NCBI GenBank assembly: GCA_022818135.1
Contig: JAFMSR010000013.1
Coordinates: 32,036,274-32,100,273 of the forward strand
Direction of reading: 5' to 3'
From: Saxidomus purpurata
Lineage: Eukaryota; Mollusca; Bivalvia; Venerida; Veneridae
DNA: 64,000 nt
Part shown: piece by piece, positions 1-11,042 of the stretch
Layout of the letters: every line of letters starts with the position of its first letter
Position numbering within the stretch: the first letter of the stretch is position 1
Notes under the pieces: generated by a model
Seen by the model: only the letters and a program-made list of their open reading frames with translations
Database searches by the model: none
What the model was told of the DNA's origin: nothing
Program-made: the position numbers and the translations under genes

Positions 1-1059
1 ACTTCTCTGTTGCGTCTAAGGTCAAGGAAGTATCATCTGCATATTGTGAGACTAAATGCTCTTTGTCTCCTACCCTGATACCTTTAATGTTTTGATTCTT
101 CTTTATCATTAAAGCCAATATCTCTGCACAGAGTATGAAAATGTAGGGAGAAAGAGGGTCTCCCTGTCGACATCCCCTCTTAATTTGGAACCATTCAGAT
201 ACCTGTCCATTCACTTGTATACAAGAACTTATATTAGTATAAAAGGCTCTAATCCATTTTTTAATAGAATTACCAAAGTTAAAATAGTTGAGCGTTTTAT
301 AAATGAAAGACCAAGCCAAAGAGTCGAAAGCCTTTTCAAAGTCGATTAAAAGCAGCAGACCAGGGATGTCGTTTTTCTCAGTGAAGTGAAACAAATCATA
401 AAGTCTTCTAGTGTTTTCTCCTATAAACCTGCCTGAGATGAAACCTGTTTGATCATCATTTATAAGGTTTGGTAGTATTTTTTTATTCTATTTGAAATAC
501 ACGCGGAGGCTATTTTATATGACACATTAAGTAGTGAAATCGGACGCCAATTCTTAATCAACTGTTTGTCTTTGTCGCCTTTTGGGATGCATGTTATTAA
601 CCCTTCTTTTTGAGTTGAAGAAAGTTCTTCATTTGTGTAGCTGTAATTAATTGACCGTAAGAAAAATTCCCGCAAGTCTATCCAGAAAAACTTTAAAAAT
701 TCAACTGTGAAGCCATCTGTTCCTGGACTCTTATTGTTTTTCATGTTTGATAGTGCAAAAGATGCCTCTTCTCTAGTTATTTTACCTTCTAATAATTCTT
801 TCTGTTCAGATGTTAACTTAGGTATATCTTCAAAATCTAAATATTCTTCTAAATTAAAATCTGTTACTTCTCTTTCGGCGTATAAATTTCTATAATATGT
901 TTTTACTTCATCAACGATTTCAGATTCAGATTCAGTTCTACTACCATTATGTTTTATGAGGTTGGGCATACATTTACTAATGTAGTTTCTGTTTTCCAAA
1001 GCACAGAAATACTTTGTTGGCTTTTCGCCTTGGTCTAGCCAGATCGCTCTGGATCTCAC
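1..1059 (-). pseudogene. LINE ORF2 reverse transcriptase domain (one frameshift, incomplete)
   Basis: Reverse transcriptase of the same element. The first segment (1059 down to 460) has LDQGEKPTKYF, NNKSPGTDGF and NWRPISLLNVSYK; it closes with a stop at 460 because an A7 run near 483 is one base short. Beyond it, in the shifted frame, the fingers/palm continue through GFISGRFIGENTR, LIDFEKAFDS, GCRQGDPLSPY and the YADD active-site box before the window ends. All catalytic aspartates that can be seen are intact, so the copy looks young apart from the homopolymer slips. Confidence 0.92.
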
Positions 1060-1070
1060 CTTTAATCCTT

Positions 1071-2166
1071 CTAATTTTTTTCTCTTATTTCTTTTAATTC
1101 AGAAATTTTGTTCAAAATGATGTTTTTATTTGTCTCTTCATCTTCTTCTAATTCATTTATTTCATTAAGTAACTGTTGTTCTTTTCGGTCAGTTTGTTTC
1201 TTTTTGTAACTAGCATATGAGATAGTTTTTCCTCGAATTTCCATTAACAAAGTTTCGAAAAATAGCTGATCATTAATCTGTAATTTTAAATTGCAACTAT
1301 CAGTACTTTCAATGTTTTGATTTGGTTCAGCATATTGAGACTTTGTTTTGTTTATAATAGTTTTTATTTCTTCAACATACGTTTTATCTTTAAGCAGAGA
1401 GTTATTGAACTTCCAAAATAGTTTTTTATGTATTATATTTTCTCCCTTTAGTATTAATACAACCATTGAGTGATCACTCTTATAACCATATTCTATTTTA
1501 GAATCAATTACATTTAAAAAAAGGTTCTCTGATACTAAGAAAAAATCTAACCTACTTTGTTTACTATAATTATTTGTTCTCCATGTAAATCTTCTTGATT
1601 CTATATGTAATTCCCTCCAAATGTCAATCAGGTCTAGTTCTGTACATAAATCTAAAACTTTATCCCTAGCTTTTGGATTATTTATGTTGACGTAATTCTT
1701 AGAATCTTTTTCCGGATTTAAAACTAGATTAAAATCACCGGTCCAGATTATGTACTCATTGTTAAAATATAAAATGTCCTGTTTAATTTCTTCGTAAAAT
1801 GTAGGATCGTCCTTGTTTGGACCGTAAATATTAACAAGTGTAAAATTCTTTCCCTGAAATTCAATATCTAAGACAATTTTATTGCCATTGTTGTCCTTTT
1901 TCATTTGTTTAACTTTGAATTCAAAATTATTATTAAAAAAAAATTGCAGTTCCTCTTGATTGACTGCTGTAACAACTAAAGAAACAATCGTATCCCCATT
2001 GAGCTCTAACATATTTTACCTCATTCTCTGTAAAGTGTGTATCTTGAATACAGTAGATTGCATATTGTTTCAGTTTAAGGAAATTAAGGACATCTTTCCG
2101 TTTGTCTTTCCCCCCAATACCTTGGCAGTTGAAGGATGCTATTGTTATATTTTCATTCATAATCAT
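1071..2166 (-). pseudogene. LINE ORF2 endonuclease domain (one frameshift)
   Basis: Apurinic/apyrimidinic-type endonuclease that nicks target DNA. The start MNENITIASFNCQGIGGK carries the N-terminal N residue of the fold; QDTHF is the E/D metal-site region; then NIYGPN, IIWTGDFNLV (GDFN) and YKSDHSMV (SDH) complete the expected motif order. The first 77 codons lie in one frame and the next about 290 in another; the junction is a run of nine T (minus strand) near 1935, where eight would restore continuity. A second one-base slip in an A run near 1078 separates it from the RT. The linker before RT is lysine/glutamate-rich, as usual. Confidence 0.9.
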
Positions 2167-2452
2167 TTATATTGTCAGTTATACGCTCTGTGCAGAGACA
2201 TTGCAGTAACAGTATATATGTACTATAAACGCATAATATGCTTAAAGGAAAGTAAGTCACAGAACAAAAACAACAAATAACATAAATTGAAAAGAAACAG
2301 ACACATAAAAACGACATAAACACGATCAGAACTACAATAAATAAACCTATTTTGACGCAGTAAGGCCAAAATACTTCTGGGATTTCCCCGATCATTAAAT
2401 AGGTCACGCGCGTGCTAACCGTGGCCGTGTTTGATTTACAAACACGAGTCAT

Positions 2453-3060
2453 TATATTTAGTAAACTGTGATCGTTTAAAATGACTTTATATAGTTACAA
2501 TATCATAATATCTGGAAATTTTGAGTTTTATTACAAGCTTTGTATTTGAATAATAAATCTGCAATGTCAAAAACAATTGATTGACTCTAAAATAAAAAAA
2601 TAAAAACCAAAGCGGGTTGGAGGGTAAAAACCTATCGAAAGTGTCCATTTACTACGTTCGATTTATGAAGTCGCGTGTGTTTACACGGAGATTCATTCAT
2701 GTAACTTCATTCATGGATTTTACATTTGCGAAAGTGTACTGTACAACACTGTTGATTTATCTGTTATGCACTGGATTGCCAGTGTTCACTAACTAACTAT
2801 TACATACTGTATTTAAGTATTTGAAATTTTGAGTCAATTAGCGAGTGTTGATTTATGACCTTGATAAGCGTGAAAACAAAGTGATTGGATTAATTGTTTA
2901 TTTTGTACGGATAATGGACAGTTAATTGACATAAACTAAGGTAGGTATCTGTTTTTACTTTAATTAGATAAAATGATTTATTCAATTGTGTGCATCGGCA
3001 AGTTTTGATTGATATCCGAAAGTTTGCCGAGTCGGCGAAGTGTGTTTTTTTAAAATTACT
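2453..3060. other. AT-rich sequence, nothing recognised
   Basis: No reading frame or repeat of note. It follows the LINE 5' end (about 2170-2450 may be its 5' untranslated part). Confidence 0.5.
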
Positions 3061-3063
3061 CGT

Positions 3064-3822
3064 CGAGTTAGTAGTTTTGCATAGGCTTTATATAGAAAAA
3101 AACTTTAAAAATCTTCTTCTTTGAAACGACAAGGCCTTGAGCTTAGATATTTGGCATGTAGCATTGTCTAGTTGATCTCTACCAAGATTGTTCAAATTAT
3201 GACCCCCGAATAAAAATTGACCCCACACGGATGGTCACTTAGTTTTGCATAGGCTTTATATAGGAAAACTTTAAAAATCTTCTTCTCTGAAACCAAAAGG
3301 CCTAGAGCTTAGATATTTGGTATGTAGCATTGTCTAGTGGACCTCTACCAAGATTGTTCAAATTATGACCCCCGAATAAAAATTGACCCCGCACGTGGGT
3401 CACTTAGTTTTGCATAGGCTTATATAGGAAAACTTTAAAAATCTTCTTCTCTGAAACCTCAAGGCCTAGAGCTTAGATATTTGGCATGTAGCATTGGCTA
3501 GTAGACCTCTACCTTGATTGTTCAAATGATGACCCCTAGTTCAAAATTGACCCCGCACGTGGGTCACTTAGTTTTGCATAGCCTTATATAGGAAAAACTT
3601 AAAAAAAAAAAAATTCTCTGAAACCACAATGCCTAGAGCTTAGATATTTGGCATGTAGCATTTGCTAGTGGACCTCTAGCAAAATTGTTCAAATCATGAC
3701 CCCTGGGTCAAACTGACCCCGCCCGGGGGAGGGGGGGGGGTCACTTGATTTTACATAGGCTTATATAGGAAAAACCAATGGTAGTCAGCTGAGCGATATA
3801 GGGCCATCATGGCCCTCTTGTT
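3064..3822 (+). repeat. Hairpin-tailed tandem-core element (type A), 3' part
   Basis: Four to five direct units of about 165 bp, each with GCATAGGCTTATATAGGAAA, CTCTGAAACC, CCTAGAGCTTAGATATTTGG and ATTGACCCC, followed by the tail GTGAGCGATATAGGGCCATC-ATGGCCCTCTTG then TTT. The GGGCCAT/ATGGCCC stem five bases before the end is the terminal hairpin. The head (AGCTCACC hairpin) is absent, so the copy is 5'-truncated. Confidence 0.85.
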
Positions 3823-3823
3823 T

Positions 3824-4620
3824 AACAATGTTGTCCGTCATGTGACACCTGGTATGACACTTTAACTAGACTAGATATCCTTGCCTGCAAATGACCATAA
3901 ATCATAGGTAATAGAAATTTGATGGGCTTAACTCACACAATAAAGTGATACTGCTTTTGTACATAATATGACACTTGTTAATTAGTAATCTGTTAGTACA
4001 GATACACGACCAGTTTTCACTAGTGTAGACTGAGAAAGTAGCCTTTTAGCTTATTAATTAATAAATTTACAGTATTTTTACACTTATTTCCCTACACACA
4101 AAGTGTATCGAATATAATATCCCATGTACTAATTTAAATGATTAGTGCATGTAAATACTGCAAAGGTTCACTTATTTCTAACTCACACTGGTCGTGTTAG
4201 AGCAGTCCTTCCACACAGCGTGTATTGTATTAACTGAATTAATCCAAAGAGTGGACAAATTTCATAATTGTACCCAATCTTTCAAAAGTGATGCGTGGTA
4301 GCTGTACCTTGTCTGATGATTTTTTGTGGTTGTATTTCTTTTTCCCCCCTAGGTTTGACTAGATCTAAACAAAACTTTGGTGTTGTATAGCCAAAATTGA
4401 TGTTTACTTCTCTGATTTTTTTGTTTAATTCATCTACAAGTGAGTGTTTTATGGTGTCATCTAAGGCCTCACAGTGCTGATAGTTGTAATTTTGGTTCCA
4501 ATTTCTTGTGAAAATGGGGGGGGGGGGATATTTCTAGTATCCCAACAGAAACATCAGGGTATTTTGAATTCAGACCCTGTATTTTACCAAATATTGATGC
4601 CAAATAGTTTAATATGTATT
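3824..4620. other. AT-rich intergenic sequence, nothing recognised
   Basis: No coding signal. A G11 run lies near 4516. Confidence 0.5.
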
Positions 4621-4715
4621 AGATAGAGTACTGTTTGCGAGAATAATTATGTTATTTCGAGGGGCGTAGCCCCCGAGAAATGACGTAATTATTTGAGCAA
4701 ACAGTCACTCTATCT
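4621..4715. repeat. Large imperfect palindrome (stem about 45 bp)
   Basis: The left arm starts AGATAGAGTACTGTTTGC and the right arm ends GCAAACAGTCACTCTATCT; the two arms pair almost throughout, with a GTA-like loop at about 4667-4669 flanked by GGGGC/GCCCC. Likely a transposon end or a folded-back MITE. Confidence 0.8.
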
Positions 4716-4930
4716 GATTTGTATTATGGCACGTTGATAATGGCACGTACACCATCATGTACATTTTGATTGACAGCTCACAGGCCCCGAAACATCGTGT
4801 GACGTAACAAAGTGGGTGGGATCACGTTAATATTGTTTAGTCACTCTGATCTTTGTCAGTTCCCTTGAAGGATAGATGAACACTGCATTATGGATATTTT
4901 AAAATTGCAGGATAATGTTTTGTTACAGAT

Positions 4931-5032
4931 GGCTAATGAACTTGAGTTCAGTCAATTGGAAGAATTAGACGATATCATTCTTTCACAAGTTCCTTTAGAT
5001 CATATGCCGACGACATCATGCTTTCACAAATG
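4931..5032 (+). pseudogene. Short reading frame beside the palindrome, possible relic exon
   Basis: ATGGCTAATGAACTTGAG opens a 33-codon frame whose start, MANELEFSQLEELDDIIL, is acidic and amphipathic and resembles the N-termini of repetitive tyrosine-recombinase-like (Crypton/DUF3504-type) proteins of molluscs. This is recollection of style only. The frame ends in a normal stop with no domain. It may equally be chance. Confidence 0.2.
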
Positions 5033-5206
5033 AAAACTGCATGATATAAACTGCTAAGGAGACTCGTGTTTCGAGTTCGTGTATATGTATGTCCACCCGC
5101 CCATTCCTCTTAAACATTTAAGTTTAAGTCAATTTTACAGAGCTACGTCTTTCTTTGGCAATTGTTGCTTGTTTTTGTTTTTGAAAAAAAATCTGAAAAG
5201 TGTTCT

Positions 5207-5560
5207 CTATTGCAGATAGATCATGTGCTCTATTGTAGATAGAGCACGGTCTAAGCTCCGCCCCCTTACACAATGCAAATTATCACAAATACAGTACAGT
5301 GTTTTCCTATACAAATATGCAGTAGCCATGATACAATTCACCTTGGCAATTGAATCTTGGAAAAATATGTCTTTCCCTGTTGATTCTGGTGACATCACAC
5401 TGAAGTGCCAGAATAAAACCAAGGTTTTCTTGCCACTACGGGCAAAGTAATCGATATTGGATTCCAAAGCTTGTACACCAGCAGCAGAGGATCTACCTCT
5501 TGAGCACCTCCAGTCTATTCCTATTTTAATACTATTACAAGCCCCAAAATCTCCCAAATT
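5207..5560. other. Unrecognised reading frames on both strands
   Basis: A 116-codon frame on minus and a 75-codon frame on plus overlap here. The plus strand begins with a short hairpin (TGCTCTATTGTAGATAGAGCA region) followed by a GCTCCGCCCCC box, which looks like element-derived promoter sequence. I recognise neither translation and see no splice-bounded exon. Confidence 0.3.
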
Positions 5561-5629
5561 GTTTCATAATATTACCTTATATGATACAATGTTATTCAAC
5601 AAATGTTGACTATTGTTTCATGTATTTTT

Positions 5630-5780
5630 AGCTCGTCTGATTTTTGAAAAAAATGACGAGCTATTGTCGTGACTTGATTGTCGTCGTCGGCGGCGTTGGT
5701 TAAGTTTTGCGTTTAGGTCACTTACATGGAAACTATCAAACTTTGAAACTTAGTAAACTTGTTCATCTAATACCCTTCTT
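5630..5780 (+). repeat. Hairpin-headed element, AGCTCGTC type, head fragment
   Basis: Head hairpin AGCTCGTC...GACGAGCT with an A-rich loop (5630-5662), then GTCGTCGTCGGCGGCGTTGG and TTAAGTTTTGCG. Same layout as the other heads in this window but with its own stem sequence. The body is short and the 3' end is not recognisable. Confidence 0.6.
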
Positions 5781-6170
5781 CACATTGTATCCTAACTGTC
5801 CGGTTAGGATAATTTTACAATAAAGCAACAGAAGAGTCTACTTTTATCGGGTAAACACGTTATCTTATTACAAGGGAGATCACTAGGCGTAATGAATGGC
5901 AATATTTATTATTATTGTACACTATATGCAGTCGCAGTCACTATAGTGCAGTAGGTAACGACTACGGTTGCTGCTTATTTTGGTTGTGTCGAACAGGAGT
6001 TCATATTGGGACTTGTACATTCAAATTTTTACTCTCTTTTTTAAGTAAGATAGTTTTAATTTATTTCTTCTTTTTTGTTTGTTTCATTGATATGTTAACT
6101 TCTATAATCATTTAAATTCATGTTTTTCTGACTGTACTTAGAACACATTAAACCAAATTTTGCCTTTTTT

Positions 6171-6780
6171 AGCTCACCTGAGCTGGCTCAGGGTGAGCTA
6201 TTAGGATCGATGAATGTCCGTCGTCCGTCGGACGTCGTCCGTCGTCCGTCCACATTTAGTTCGTTAACGCTCTAGTGGTCACATTTTTTCCTCAATTGTC
6301 ACGAAACTTGGTCAGGATGTTTGTCCCAGGAATTACTCGGATGAGTTCGAATATGGGTCATCTGGGGTCAAAAACTAGGTCACAGAGCCCAAAAATAGAA
6401 AAATCTTGTTAAGGCTCTAGAGGCTACTGTTTCAGTCCAAATATCCTGGCAATTTGTCAGAAAGGTTGTTTGGTTGATTTCTAGCTCAAGTTTTAGTATG
6501 GGTTACATGGGGTCAAAAACTAGGTCACACAGCCCAAATATGGAAAAACCTTGTTAACACTCTAGAGGTAACATTTTCAGCCCAAATATCCTGGAAATTT
6601 GTCAGAAAGGTTGTTAAGATGATTTCTAGCCCAAGTTCGAATATGGGTCATCTGGGGTCAAAAACTAGGTCACAGCCCAAATATGGAAAAACCTTGTTAA
6701 CACTCTAGATGTTACATTTTCAGCCCAGATATCCTTGAAATTTGTCAGAAAGGTTGTTTTGATGATTTCTAGTTTTAATA
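6171..6780 (+). repeat. Hairpin-headed tandem-core element (type A), 5' part
   Basis: Head AGCTCACCTGAG...CAGGGTGAGCT, a GTCCGTCGTCC run, then about three units of roughly 125 bp with CTTGTTAACACTCTAGAGG, AATATCCTGGAAATTTGTC and GGGTCAAAAACTAGGTCAC. It breaks off at about 6775 into unrelated sequence. Confidence 0.8.
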
Positions 6781-7364
6781 GTGTGTTGTTTATTGAACAC
6801 CTCATTTGCTAATTTTATTGCAGTATTTTAACACCATAAGATTGATTTGTAATCAGTACACATCTTGGATCTCTCTATGGTAAGGCCAGAGTTTTTATAT
6901 CTCTTGGTTTATGCGACTGCCTGTCCTATGAATAACAATGACATTATGAACTGATATTTTGTTTGTATTATTTCCGCTGTTCCGACTTCACAGACTAGTT
7001 AATGAAATGTCAGAATAGTAGGGATATATAATTGAAAGTAATTATTTTAAAGTGTTTATTTTGTTCGAAAATGACGATTATTGACAGGTGCAGTACGTAG
7101 ACTGATGTTCAATATGTGCTCTGTTCAATACAGTAGGAAAAGTTCTTCATACTCAACATTTTAGAAAACTTCCCATAAACCAAGCAATATAAAAACTCTG
7201 GCCTAAAATTGGCACTTATAAAGTTTTAAATAGCGATGATGCAATACATGTTCTTGACCCCTAGTTGAACTTCCATGTTAAAGAATGTAGTTGTAATTTT
7301 TGCATTCACATCACAAGACCTACTCTTCCATCTATCACTTTGGAAAGTACCATAAATTATTAAA
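6781..7364. other. AT-rich sequence, nothing recognised
   Basis: No coding or repeat signal that I can support. Confidence 0.45.
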
Positions 7365-7815
7365 AAAATGAACAGCTCACAGTGCAGATCATGATCAGAC
7401 AGGAAAATAATGAATAGCTTACAGTGTAGATCATGATCAGACATCAAACTAATGAATAGCTTACAGTGCAGATCATGATCAGACAGCAAAATAATGAATA
7501 GCCTACAATGCAGATCATGATCAGACAACAAAATAATGAAAGTGCAGATCATGATCAGACAGCAAAATAATGCATAGCAAACAGTGCAGACCATGATCAG
7601 ACAGCTAAATAATGAAAGTGCAGATCATGATCAGACAGCAAAACAATGAATAGCAAACAGTGCAGATCATGATCAAACAGAAAAAAATAAATAGCTGACA
7701 GTGCAGATCATGACCAGCCAGCATACAATGAATAGCTTACAGTGCAGATTATGATCAGACAGCAAAACAATGAATAGCCAACAGTGCAGATCATGATCAG
7801 ACAGCAAAATAATGA
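7365..7815. repeat. 43-bp minisatellite, about 11 units
   Basis: Direct repeats of GTGCAGATCATGATCAGACAG followed by CAAAATAATGAATAGC and a variable spacer; most units are about 43 bp and some about 32 bp. Each unit carries the self-complementary core GATCATGATC (mutated in a few). On the minus strand it reads as a repeated SDHDLHC peptide by accident of unit length. It directly abuts the tail half of a type A element. Confidence 0.9.
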
Positions 7816-8038
7816 GGCCTAGAACTTAGATATTCAGCATGTGGCAATAATTGACTCTCTACCAAGATTGTTCAAATCATGACCAGGGGGGGGGGGGGTG
7901 GATCTTTTGATTTTACATAAGCTTATTAAGAGGATATCATGAGCCAAAGGTAAAAATTGATCCTTTCTGCTATTAATAACCTTTTATTTTTGCCAATGGT
8001 AGACAGGTGAGCGATACAGGGCCATCATGGCCCTCTTG
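7816..8038 (+). repeat. Type A element, 3' part
   Basis: Contains AGGCCTAGAACTTAGATATT, CCAAGATTGTTCAAATCATG, a G12 run near 7887, then AGGTGAGCGATACAGGGCCATC and ATGGCCCTCTTG. It may be the far half of the element whose head lies at 6171, with the 43-bp minisatellite between. Confidence 0.8.
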
Positions 8039-8041
8039 TTT

Positions 8042-9620
8042 GATAATTTATCAAATAGCAACAGTTCAAAGGAACAATGTAATGTACCTTCATTACTTGC
8101 TGAAGAATTGTCTTGGTCAAATCATCGTAGTTTTAGTAATACTAGTTCAATGTACATATTCCATTACACGAGATACCAGTAAGCACGAAATGCTCGTGCT
8201 TGAAATGGTTATAGAATCTTTCAAAGTTTTAGTCATTTTACTTTTGTTTATTGTTTATTGTTTGTCTAAAAAGATTGAAAAGAAACATACATCTATACAA
8301 TTAAAATTTTACCTGACGTAATACTGAAATAATTCAATGGAAAAAAAATTTTAAGCTTCGATGAGGATCAAACCAGTCCTTAAAATCTTTATTGTAGACA
8401 CCCAGCGCCCTACCCACTGCACTAACGCAGCGTTCTATCGTATGTTCATGTATTTTAAAGCCTATAACCCTTTTCTATGAACATGCTCTACCTGTTTACG
8501 CAATGCTTGTAAACTTTTGTGTACACATATATCTGTTATGTCACTGTCACATTATCCAAACTAAGTTATATGTTAATTTGTAGTTTCTAAACTGTAATTC
8601 TGATTTTATAGATTATTTAGTACAAATTTAAGCAGGTTTTTTTCATGAGTTTATTGTACTAAGTAACTTATGTCTGTATTATTTGTACAAGGTTTAAAGT
8701 GTATGACTACAATTTTTATATTTTATAATGTATTGTATCTTATTGTACATGACATATTTATTTTCTAATGAGAATATACTGAATTATTCTTAATAAAAGA
8801 ATCAGAAAGTTTAAACATTGAAGTGAAAACTGATAACTGTTAAATATTGCTTCAAAGTTAAATATGTCGAAAGCATCAATATTTGTATATAAGTTTGATA
8901 TTAGATTTTTGTAGTTAATACAATTCATTGTTCCAGTTTTGTTTAGTTAAAGAAACAAAACAATGTATTTTCGTATATTACTTAATATTTTACTTTTTAT
9001 TGGCATTAATTGAAATTTAGAAATATTTTAGTTTTTGATTTTATGTCTGTAAGCATTGAACATTAAATAAATCAATAGGGCGTTGTTTCGGTAACTCTCA
9101 CTTTGCAAAAATAAGTGTGTGCTCACGTATTATTATTTGCTTTTCCCCCAAAAAGCTGACTATATTAGGTAATAGGTTAATCTCTAAAATTCTTTAAAAA
9201 AAGGACTTTAAATGTTTCAAGGATTATTAACTTGTCGTGTATAAGAATATGTATTGTATTATAATCATATGTATTTGTACACAACAGCCTTTTGATGTAA
9301 GTCTCGTTTAATTTTCCAAATAAAGTTATTGGAAAACTGTCTCGGAATTATTTACAGAGAAAAGAACCATCCTAGCTTACGGCATAAAAATACCACCGAC
9401 ATTAAAATTTTATTATTTCTGACCGGATGAACCTTCCCTTACTATCTGATAAAACAACTAGTTTTTCATATAATGGTATCCCTTTGACCTCGCTATTTTG
9501 ACCTACAAATTGCCTAACCTTGTTAATTTCTCTCCCTGTAGCCATACAATGTCACTACAAATACAGTGTTCAGGCTTACCCCAAGACAGCACAGACACGC
9601 CATAAGCATCCAATCACTTA
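8042..9620. other. AT-rich sequence, no gene recognised
   Basis: Very AT-rich throughout; the 104-codon frame at 8007-8321 begins inside the repeat tail and shows no known domain. A tRNA-like relic lies at 8360-8440. Confidence 0.5.
8360..8440 (-). repeat. tRNA-like relic (A and B boxes), minus strand
   Basis: Read on minus: TTAGTGCAGTGGGTAGGGCG resembles a Pol III A box and GGTTTGATCCTC a B box, spaced about 45 bp. No acceptor stem closes. Probably the head of a decayed tRNA-derived SINE. Confidence 0.4.
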
Positions 9621-9626
9621 CTTTTT

Positions 9627-10972
9627 AGCTCACCTGGCACAAAGTGCCAGAGTGAGCTATTAGGATCGCTTTCCGTCCGCACACACGACGGGTACCTTGG
9701 GTGGTAGGAGGTGTGGCCTATTCCGTCTTTTGTTCCTTAAATGGTCATTCTTTTGTTACTTAAGTGGTCACTCTATTGTTCGAGAACAATGAAATACCAC
9801 CTAATAACACCTTCGTATGGGTGTCTGTCCGTCTGTCCTCTGAAACCACTGGGCCAATGTTGATGAAACTTTGCAGGAATGTTCCCTTTGCATGAAGCTC
9901 TATCAAAGTTGTTCAAAGAATTCCATTCCATGCAGAACTCTGGTTGCTATGGCAACAAATAGGAAAAACTTAAAAAATCTTCTTCTCTGAAACCACAAGG
10001 CCTAGAGCTTAGATATTTGGCATGTAGCATTGTCTAGTAGACCTATACCAAGATTGTTCAAATTATGACCCCCGGGTCAAAATTGACCCCGCACGGGTGG
10101 TCACTTAGTTTTGTAAAGGCTTATATCCTTTGCACACCGGCATATTTTGTTACACACTCGGCAGACATACATGTGTTTTTGTAAACAATGTACATCACGT
10201 TATGCTACTTTCGGTTTACTTCGCGTGTTGTATACGTCAACAAATAGATTGAGCTGTATGAAAGTAAAATTTCCATTGGCCCACCTACAGGGGTCACCCT
10301 GTCTGCTAACCTGCGCATGGACTTCTTTTTTTTTTTTTTTTTTGCTAACAAGAGGTCAGTTTTAAGCGTTCTTATAAGATGTCAATATACCTTGGTTTGA
10401 GTACGACATGTCTGCTTTATGTCTGTGAAAAAATATTTGCACGCGCTCAAAACACTATCCCACAGGGGCCTGTACGCGAACGTTGGTAAAATGAAAATCT
10501 TCAAACCGGTAAAATTGTGTCCAAGGTCATTCAAGGTTGTCTTAAAGTGTCAGCATTTGCCTCGGACGTCTGAGATTTCAACATTCAGGAGCTGTCGGCA
10601 TAGCCTTTAAATTCATACAGACAAAACGTGTTCCATACGGTAACTGTCACTTCTATGGAAGGCCAAACCTGTCTTAACCCGCGTATACGGTTTATTACGT
10701 TATAGGCGTTCAAAGGATATAGGAAAAACTTTTAAAACCCCTTGGTCAAATTTAACCCTTCCCGGGAGGGGGGAAGTCATTTGATTTCATATAGGCTTAT
10801 ATAGGGAAATTTTTTTTTAAAAACCCACAAGGCCGACAGGCAGATAATAGATATTTGAAATGTTACTTAGCATTGTGTAGTGGACCTCTACAAATTATTT
10901 TAGAATCATGACCCCTTTTAATATAGCAAATGGTAGCCGGGTGAGCGATATAGGGCCATCATGGCCCTGTTG
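9627..10972 (+). repeat. Type A element with a nested TIR element
   Basis: Head AGCTCACCTGGCACAAAG...GTGAGCT at 9627, CTGTCCGTCTGTCC run, one core unit (GGCCTAGAGCTTAGATATTT, TGACCCCGCACGGG), then at the GGCTTATATAGG step it is interrupted by a 590-bp insertion and resumes to the tail GTGAGCGATATAGGGCCATC near 10972. Confidence 0.85.
10127..10716. mobile_element. 590-bp non-autonomous TIR element (MITE-like), ATAT duplication
   Basis: Left end CCTTTGCACACC and right end GGCGTTCAAAGG form a short imperfect inverted repeat. Flanking ATAT occurs on both sides (10123-10126, 10717-10720), and the uninterrupted type A core elsewhere reads GGCTTATATAGG, so the empty site is known from sister copies. 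It contains a T run near 10325 and no convincing ORF. CCTTTG ends are reminiscent of piggyBac, but the TTAA duplication expected there is absent, so it is left unclassified. Confidence 0.75.
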
Positions 10973-11042
10973 TTTTAAAACTTTCCACCTTGAAACCCTA
11001 AAATTATGATATCTTCATTTTAATTTTTGGCCGTATATTTTT

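Larger units (their letters stand above)
1..2166 (-). mobile_element. Non-LTR retrotransposon (LINE), L1/Tx1-like, truncated by window edge
   Basis: Minus-strand ORF2-type polyprotein: AP-endonuclease from about 2166, then reverse transcriptase running off the left edge. It copies element RNA into the genome by target-primed reverse transcription. RT signatures seen are KSPGTDGFTVEF, NWRPISLLN, a (Q)TGFISGR block, LLLIDFEKAFDS, RQGDPLSPYIF and the catalytic YADD (about 25-40). The NWRPISLLN plus TGFISGR wording is typical of the L1/Tx1 side of the LINE tree; this clade call is inference. The frame is broken three times, each by one base in a homopolymer (near 1937, 1078 and 483). No separate ORF1 is recognised upstream; the 2153-2452 reading frame is hydrophobic and unconvincing. 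Confidence 0.93.

Noticed and set aside
2153..2452. Hydrophobic minus frame as LINE ORF1
   Set aside because: No coiled coil, RRM or zinc knuckle; looks like AT-rich untranslated sequence.
7226..7594. Protein with SDHDLHC repeats
   Set aside because: The peptide repeat is produced by the 43-bp minisatellite read in one frame; units of other lengths break it.
7365..7815. Possible CRISPR array
   Set aside because: Repeats are imperfect and the spacers are themselves repeated; eukaryotic context.
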